Shown here: piece after piece, positions 58,410 to 64,000 of the stretch
How the letters are laid out: each line of letters starts with the position of its first letter
How positions within the stretch are numbered: position 1 is the stretch's first letter
DNA from: Eutypa lata
Lineage: Eukaryota > Ascomycota > Sordariomycetes > Xylariales > Diatrypaceae
Assembly: GCA_022661535.1 (NCBI GenBank)
Contig: JAKULF010000007.1
Location: 3,658,001 to 3,722,000, forward strand
Length of the DNA: 64,000 nt
Direction of reading: 5' to 3'
Notes under the pieces: model-generated
What the model was told of the DNA's origin: nothing
Database searches by the model: none
The model's input: the letters and a program-made list of their open reading frames with translations, nothing else
Position numbers and translations under genes: made by a program

Positions 58410-59859
58410 CTGTCCAGCATTGCCCGTTATGAAGACGAGCACCTGCCGGAGTGGGTTAAGAGGAACATCAGGAAACGGGCAGGCAATCAATGTTGTAACT
58501 TGTGAGTACATTGCAATACAGTAACCGACCAGCCGTACGTACCGTTGTCGTCTGCCCCCAGGAAGTCGATCAACCGTCGCGGCGGGAGCAGTGCTAATAA
58601 AAAGCCAATTAGCTTTGCATTAGCGCGACATGCTATCGGATCCATGGCTAAAGGCGTTTCGCTCTGGGTGTCACCCTTCGATCACCCTTGAGCAGTTATT
58701 AGAGCTACCTCCTAGAGGCTGGGTAAATTACATATGTAGTTGGTGGTTAGGTGCTACTAAAACCCCAGCAGCCCCCCGAACCCTCGAAAAACAACATTCA
58801 ATACCTAACTTGTTAAATCCCCTTTCCCATGATTTATAGACGACCCGTTCAGGTTTGGTTTCACACCGACAAATGCTGGATGCCAGCACTGGTCCTAACA
58901 ACAGAAACATGTTCGAGGATTATATATTCGACTTGAATGTATATTCAGATTCGGATGACATGCCTGATGATCCACCCATTTCACCCACTAGCTCCAGCGC
59001 TTTTCTTCATAACGGTCACTATTCGCTAGCTGCCGCCGCGCCAACTGGACTGGATGTCGCTTCAAATGCCAACTTATTTGAGAATGAAAGTGTAGATCGA
59101 CTTGCGCATGAACTTGATGAACGGGCCTCTATATCGGGTAGGCAGGCACGACGACCACAGCAGAAGTTAGCAAAAGACAGATCGGTAGAACGCAGGTCAG
59201 AAAGTCTAGCGGGAAGACATGCACTAGGAAGAGATGCAGTGCCTATAACAAGCTATCGAATGCAGCCTCCGGTCAATAGGGAAGAATGTCGGGCATCATT
59301 TCGACAAAGAGCAGAGACGCAGCCGGACATAGCAGCAGCAGCTGGTGGTGGTGCGGAATCCAGTTTGGAAGCCACCTACCAATCAAAAAGACTACGGCGA
59401 CAAACAGATCCGCGACCTCAGCAGCAGCAGAACAACCCCTGTCTGGAAAATCTGCTGACCACCATGGTCGAGCACAATGTGCAGTGCAATGTACAAAGCT
59501 CTGGACCGGAGCCGACCCCAATGCTGACATCACGCCCTTCGCTACTGCGAATTTCTTCGTCCGTCGTTCCAAGCGGCTGTGGTTCTGGGCTGGCTGTCTT
59601 TGACGATCTCATGCCACTGGAAGTGGACGCGAATTACTGCGAGGGAGAGGACGACGCTCTGTTGAACGACACGGTCGCCCTGAGAGATGCGGGCGCCCCC
59701 GCTGGCGTCAAGAAGCATGGGGGCTTGCGATACAGGACTTCGGCGGACGTCGGGGGTCAGTATCGGAACATGAAGAGGAACGTCCCGAGGATGCGGAGAC
59801 GGCCAAAGACGAAGACACATGCACCGCCGGCAGTACCAGCGGGCGCGACTACGACATAA
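58410..59859 (+). CDS. Hypothetical low-complexity protein, 5' end unresolved
   Basis: I do not recognise this protein. A phase-consistent chain is 58410-58501, 58562-58667 and 58840-59859; the first piece begins after a CTCTAG acceptor, so an upstream exon should exist. A minimal alternative starts at the ATG at 58644. Splice sites: GTGAGT/CCAG for the first intron, a weak GTGTCA donor and TATAG for the second. The early part is basic (W-V-K-R-N-I-R-K-R). The last exon is acidic near its start (Y-S-D-S-D-D-M-P-D-D), then rich in Ala, Gln, Ser and Arg, and ends in a strongly basic R-R-R-P-K-T-K segment that could be a nuclear signal. No domain is evident. The next gene downstream is the wetA-like regulator, same strand. 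Confidence 0.42.
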
Positions 59860-61688
59860 ACAGGTTTGGGGGCATCGAATTTTGGCGTTAGGTTCTTTTT
59901 GGTTTATCGCATATACCCCCCATCGGATTGGAGTTTTTTAGGGGGCGGGTGAGGTCATCATAAAAAAAGAAACAACAGGGCAATTGGATACCATGGGGAA
60001 TTTATGGGGGGCGGTGCATGATTGATGTTTACGTGCATCAAGAGTTTCGACGGCTTAGGAACATTCTAACCTTACCTTATTGTCATTACTAGGAGGCGAG
60101 GTTTGAAGCGACAAAGGAAACCGGAAAAGGGGCATTACTACTAGGAGGGGGAGGATGGAAGGACCATCTTGTTTGCCCTATGATATTAGGAATTGCATGT
60201 GGTGGTGGTGACCGCGACGTCAGTTCAATGCAGACAGATCTTGGGCTCACTTGAGTGGGAACTCAAGATGGCAATACCGACGGAAGATTCTTTCAATAGG
60301 AGCCATCGCCACGTCAAGATAGATAGCTCAACAGAGACATTTATCAAGCCAATGCGATCTCGAACACATTCTTATCTTGCTCGTCATTGTTTCCGGAAAA
60401 GTCGACGTCGCCTGAGGCATTTGATCTTTGTCTTCAAGAACGCCTCGACGATGCGATTGCGGGACTGACTAGCTGACAAAGGACAGAAAGGGATACTTTT
60501 CTACAAGCTTGCTAACAATGCCGCAGGTGGCCTAGCACATGAGCTCATGAGGCCCGTTTGGTTCAGAAGTAGGTAGGTACAATCAGTCTGAAGTTTCGAA
60601 GGGGATATCCCTAGTGTAGGTACGTGTCGCACTTCCTCCCGGCTGTTCTCTAATGCACCTCCGTAGGGATACGCACCTATATACCATTTTTCTGGCTATG
60701 CGCCCGCGATGCTATATCAACAATTCAGAAGGTGTTTTTACAGATTTTCCTCGGTTCGGCACCGTTGCCCAGCAGAGAATGAATCGGCACCGATTTCTTC
60801 TTTAAACCGTTAGGGTCGCTCGGTCGGGCAACACTCGTTCCTCGGCCAAATGAGCCGACATTCCAGTGTTCTTCTTTGTTACTTCACCCCCACGCAACGT
60901 ACATTCATTGCGCACCACAATCCGCGCCAGTCCATGGGGCGCGCATGGGCCCTCTTTCCCATTATATTCCATCCACCCTCGACACACCGATAGGCCTGGC
61001 TGGCTACCTCGTTCCTTTCTTTGACCAACATGCGATCTCTTTGTTCTACATCTCCAGATCGTGTTTCGGACGGTGGCCCTAAAAAATATGGCTATAGTCG
61101 GCCGTGGTGCACTAAGAGAAGGAAGAAGGGGGGCGTGGGAGACTCGAAGGCAGGACTCGGGTATTAGTACCTCTAGTTTCCCTCCTGGAATCTCTTAAAA
61201 AAAGAATCCTCGTGAAATGATGCGAGCTCCGTCAAAGCTTTCTCTCTCTCTCTCTCTTCTACCTTCGAACTTTACTTGCTGTTGTCACTTACATTCCTCT
61301 CTTCCGTTACCCCTCCTAGATATATCTATCTATATTCTATTTGGCCCACTCGATGGTACCAGATATCTAATCTCGTTTCAGCCTTGAGAACGTGGCTTAT
61401 ATAGTCGTCTTCATATTTATGTTGCTGTTGCTGTGGCAGTCCATCTCCATGTTTTGTTGACTTACATACCAGATACAGAACCAACATATTCTCCCAACCT
61501 TCTTCGTCGGTTCTTTTCCCTTTATTTTCTTCTTCAACTTTATGTTTTGTACCACCCACCTTTTCATTTTCAGCCGTTAAAGGATTGTTACTTCTGCTGC
61601 TGCGGGCAACATAACATAGACCTCGGGCTAGCCGCTACACTGAGCTGCGCTTTCTCCTCCCCCTGTTTGCGCCTTTCTTCTTCTCGTG
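59860..61688. other. Promoter and leader region of the wetA-like gene
   Basis: 1.8 kb without a supported gene. Three matches to CATTCY, the Aspergillus AbaA-binding hexamer, were found: 60776-60781 (minus), 60859-60864 and 61292-61297 (plus). A (TC)n tract lies at about 61240-61257. The final 300 bases are pyrimidine-rich leader. Confidence 0.5.
61240..61257 (+). repeat. TC dinucleotide tract
   Basis: About nine TC units some 430 bp upstream of the wetA-like start codon, in a CT-rich leader of the kind common in highly transcribed fungal promoters. Confidence 0.85.
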
Positions 61689-64000
61689 ATGGCCTTCACG
61701 GCGGTGCACTACCCCATGGACAAAGACCAGCACCAGCTCCCCTACTGGCCGGACAATGACGAGCTGGTGGCGGTGGGACCCGAAAGCTTCTTTGACCAGT
61801 TTGTCACCTTTGACGCAGGAGATCCAGGGGGTGCGACAGTGGACCTAAGCGCCGAGGACCTGTTCGAGGAGGACCCGCCGAGCCCCTCTCTCATCCTCGA
61901 CTCGTTGAAGGACGACAGCTTGACGAACTCGTCGAATGGCCAGCAAGATCACCATCCTAATACCGGTCAGCTACCGGCAGTACCTGATGCAGTTGACCCC
62001 ACGGGGGCGGTGTCAGCAGCAGATGCTTCCCCTTTCCCAATATCGTCCCCGCGAGAGATCGCCAACCACATTCACAACCACCATCACAACGGCTCCTCCG
62101 CTCCGCCCCCCGACCTTCTCTCCGTGCTGGCGAACGACCCAGTCCTCGGCGGCTCCATCTCCGACTCGGAGTTGCTCCGCCTCGAGGGCATCTCCCTGCG
62201 GTCTCCCAAGGCCAATGCAACAGCGCCCTCGAGCCCGCTCTTGCTGGCACCAGCCAACACCCCGTCGCTAAGCCCGCGGAAGCACAACCGGTTCGTGCAG
62301 TCGGTGCACTCGACGATCCGCAGGGTGACGCATCGCTCGTCGAGGCCGGCTTTAGCGGTAGCGGTAGCGGATCATAATAGGCATATAGGCCCGCACAGCA
62401 CGCCAATAATGGACGATATGTTTAAGAGGGATGCGAGATCCGCTGGACAGTATCAAAAACCGCAGGAACAGCATCATTTTCAGCAACAGCAATACACGGA
62501 CGCGAACGTATCTCCTCACCATCACGGTCACGTCTCTGAGGGACTCGACCTCATGATTAAGGCCGAGCCCGTCGACAATGACGGCCTGCCTCTGTCTCCG
62601 CCGCTGACGGGTACGATCCCCGCTCCCGGTCAGCATGGCATGCGTTTCGTTAGCGGTCATCTCGACGACCCGTTCTCTGATAGCTTGATGGGTGCTGCGG
62701 TTTCGACGGGCATTCAAGGACAGGATACGCCCTTGAGCACTCCCCTGCTAGAGGGCAATGACCCCTTCTATCAACATGCCATGTCGGCTGTTACCGAATC
62801 ATCTAGCAGCGGCAACAACGCGTATGGACAGGTGAAGCAAGAGACACATCAGGACAGCAACGCTACATGGTCGACCATGAACGGACTCTTGGCTACCACC
62901 CCCACAGACGACACTCAACTGTGGTCCACGGCTTCAGCGGGTGCCAACGCAGTCTACAATGCGGATAACAGCAGCAACCACAATGGCCACAACGGGGATT
63001 TGCTGGGCTCGGGGTGGTGGGATATAGACGGCGAAGGCCACAACCCTCATCATCACCATGCGAGCAGCAACGTATCGCCAATCCACAACAACTCTTCGTC
63101 GCAATCACAGCAGCAAATCTTGGCCGATCTCTCATACGAATTTGCCAACAGCACCGACGAACTCTCGGGCCTCATGATCCACATGCCGCAGCCGAGGCAG
63201 CCGCAAGCGGCCGTGCTGAGCGCCGCTACCGTGAATAGCTTGAACCTCAGCACCGGGAATGACGATGGGGACGACCGTGTTGTGAGGGAAGTCAGAGCGA
63301 ATAATGGGTCGAGCTTCCCCATGCCGACGCTCTCGTCCACCCCGTCGCACCATCACTACCACGGTCAACAACAGCAGCAGCAGCAGCACTACCATCAGCA
63401 TACCCCACATCACAGCACGGGCGGAGAGGGGGGAGGAAGGACATACACAGAGCGGAGGCCGCGGCCCCGCGCCCCCTCTTCCGGAGCCCGGCACCATGGC
63501 AGCATGACGTCGCCGCGGAAGCTGCAGCACAGCCGCTCAGCGTACTCGATACGGGAATCGTCGACGTCGCCTACGCCGACGCATGCGCGGCATCCTCACT
63601 ACCCCCATCCGCATCCACATCCGCATCACCATTCCCATCAGCAACATCGATCAAGTTCCATCTCAGTGCGCAAGCGGCGGTCGTTCAACAACGGCAGCAG
63701 CGGCGGCAGTGGTGGTAATGGTAGTAATAGACGAGCAGGGTCATCGTCCCACCACCACCACCACCACCACGAGCCACAGACGCCACGCTCAGCGACGTCG
63801 TCGGGGTCCTTCGGCGGTGACATCGGAGGAGGAGGAGGAGGAGGAGGGGGAAACGAGATAGGAGGTGGGGCAACAGCGACGACACCACGCGGAAGAGCAT
63901 CGGGGACGATCGGGTTCGTGAACTTCACGCCCAGCGACAAGAACGTGCTGATGACGGGGGTGGCGCCGTCGGGGTCGAGCAAGACGAAGGCGCGCCGCGA
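61689..64000 (+). CDS. wetA: WetA-like developmental regulator (3' end cut by window)
   Basis: Regulator of conidial maturation and wall assembly, the last step of the BrlA-AbaA-WetA pathway known in Aspergillus and partly conserved in Sordariomycetes. The frame is open from the ATG at 61689 to the window edge, 770 codons without stop or intron. The last 29 residues (about 742-770) match the conserved C-terminal WetA block: G-F-V-N-F-T-P, then L-M-T-G-V-A-P-S-G-S-S-K-T-K-A-R-R. The N-terminus has an acidic, aromatic segment (P-Y-W-P-D-N-D-E; E-S-F-F-D-Q-F). The middle is disordered with His, Gln, Gly and Ser runs, including seven consecutive His and a nine-Gly run. These runs make it longer than the roughly 550 residues I associate with Aspergillus forms. 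The rest of the conserved domain lies beyond the edge. Confidence 0.83.
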   Translation, partial: MAFTAVHYPMDKDQHQLPYWPDNDELVAVGPESFFDQFVTFDAGDPGGATVDLSAEDLFEEDPPSPSLILDSLKDDSLTNSSNGQQDHHPNTGQLPAVPDAVDPTGAVSAADASPFPISSPREIANHIHNHHHNGSSAPPPDLLSVLANDPVLGGSISDSELLRLEGISLRSPKANATAPSSPLLLAPANTPSLSPRKHNRFVQSVHSTIRRVTHRSSRPALAVAVADHNRHIGPHSTPIMDDMFKRDARSAGQYQKPQEQHHFQQQQYTDANVSPHHHGHVSEGLDLMIKAEPVDNDGLPLSPPLTGTIPAPGQHGMRFVSGHLDDPFSDSLMGAAVSTGIQGQDTPLSTPLLEGNDPFYQHAMSAVTESSSSGNNAYGQVKQETHQDSNATWSTMNGLLATTPTDDTQLWSTASAGANAVYNADNSSNHNGHNGDLLGSGWWDIDGEGHNPHHHHASSNVSPIHNNSSSQSQQQILADLSYEFANSTDELSGLMIHMPQPRQPQAAVLSAATVNSLNLSTGNDDGDDRVVREVRANNGSSFPMPTLSSTPSHHHYHGQQQQQQQHYHQHTPHHSTGGEGGGRTYTERRPRPRAPSSGARHHGSMTSPRKLQHSRSAYSIRESSTSPTPTHARHPHYPHPHPHPHHHSHQQHRSSSISVRKRRSFNNGSSGGSGGNGSNRRAGSSSHHHHHHHEPQTPRSATSSGSFGGDIGGGGGGGGGNEIGGGATATTPRGRASGTIGFVNFTPSDKNVLMTGVAPSGSSKTKARR

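Noticed and set aside
61957..62406. Minus-strand and other-frame ORFs across the wetA-like gene
   Set aside because: The plus frame is open for 770 codons and ends in a conserved domain, so the others are shadows.
1..64000. CRISPR arrays, rRNA genes, clean tRNAs, transposase or reverse-transcriptase genes
   Set aside because: None seen. The octamer array has no spacers, and the 5S and T-arm look-alikes checked by eye do not fold or match well.

Overview
The window reads as nuclear DNA of a filamentous ascomycete, most likely a Sordariomycete-type Pezizomycotina. Protein genes are split by short introns (45-190 nt, mostly GTRNGT donors). The families are typical of these fungi: HET domain, NACHT/NLR, PTH11-like rhodopsin-fold membrane protein, Zn2Cys6 factor and a WetA-type developmental regulator. 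Gene density is low: about 17 readable loci, two of them broken, separated by AT-richer gene deserts that hold tandem repeats and tRNA-like debris.

Layout. 2.3-5.8 kb: a Ctr-type copper transporter and a multi-exon FRE-type metalloreductase in tail-to-tail orientation, a plausible reductive metal-uptake pair. 8.3-9.7 kb: a PTH11-like seven-helix protein (minus). 10.5-11.7 kb: a 3-ketodihydrosphingosine reductase-like SDR. 12.4-16.0 kb: an NLR-like NACHT protein without recognisable C-terminal repeats. 16.9-18.8 kb: a Gfo/Idh/MocA oxidoreductase and a hotdog thioesterase whose stop codons lie 29 bp apart. 19.2-20.7 kb: an intronless RluA-family pseudouridine synthase. 22.9-23.9 kb: a bZIP factor. 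29.2-34.4 kb: an MFS transporter divergent from a Zn2Cys6 regulator that carries a 16-bp tandem duplication and a second frame slip; CGG palindromes lie between them. 35.3-36.9 kb: a secreted DOMON-cytochrome b561 membrane protein. 37.5-39.3 kb: a HET-domain protein. 40.5-41.1 kb: a GFA-family zinc protein. 45.6-47.0 kb: an FAD monooxygenase. 47-51 kb: tRNA-like elements, a perfect 33-copy octamer array flanked by direct repeats, and a nearly pure A/T block. 51.7-52.6 kb: a GC-rich secreted GH18-like protein. 52.9-54.6 kb: a multiply broken beta-lactamase-like gene. 58.4-59.9 kb: an unrecognised low-complexity protein. 61.7 kb to the edge: the 5' part of a wetA-like gene, cut by the window end.

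How the genes relate. Two membrane metal/electron-transfer systems (FRE plus Ctr, and DOMON-b561) suggest extracellular reduction chemistry. The NLR and HET proteins are families used in self/non-self recognition. The MFS/Zn2Cys6 pair looks like a locally regulated transport module whose regulator is broken in this sequence. All exon joins were read by eye from splice signals, phase and family resemblance; no search or transcript data were available.
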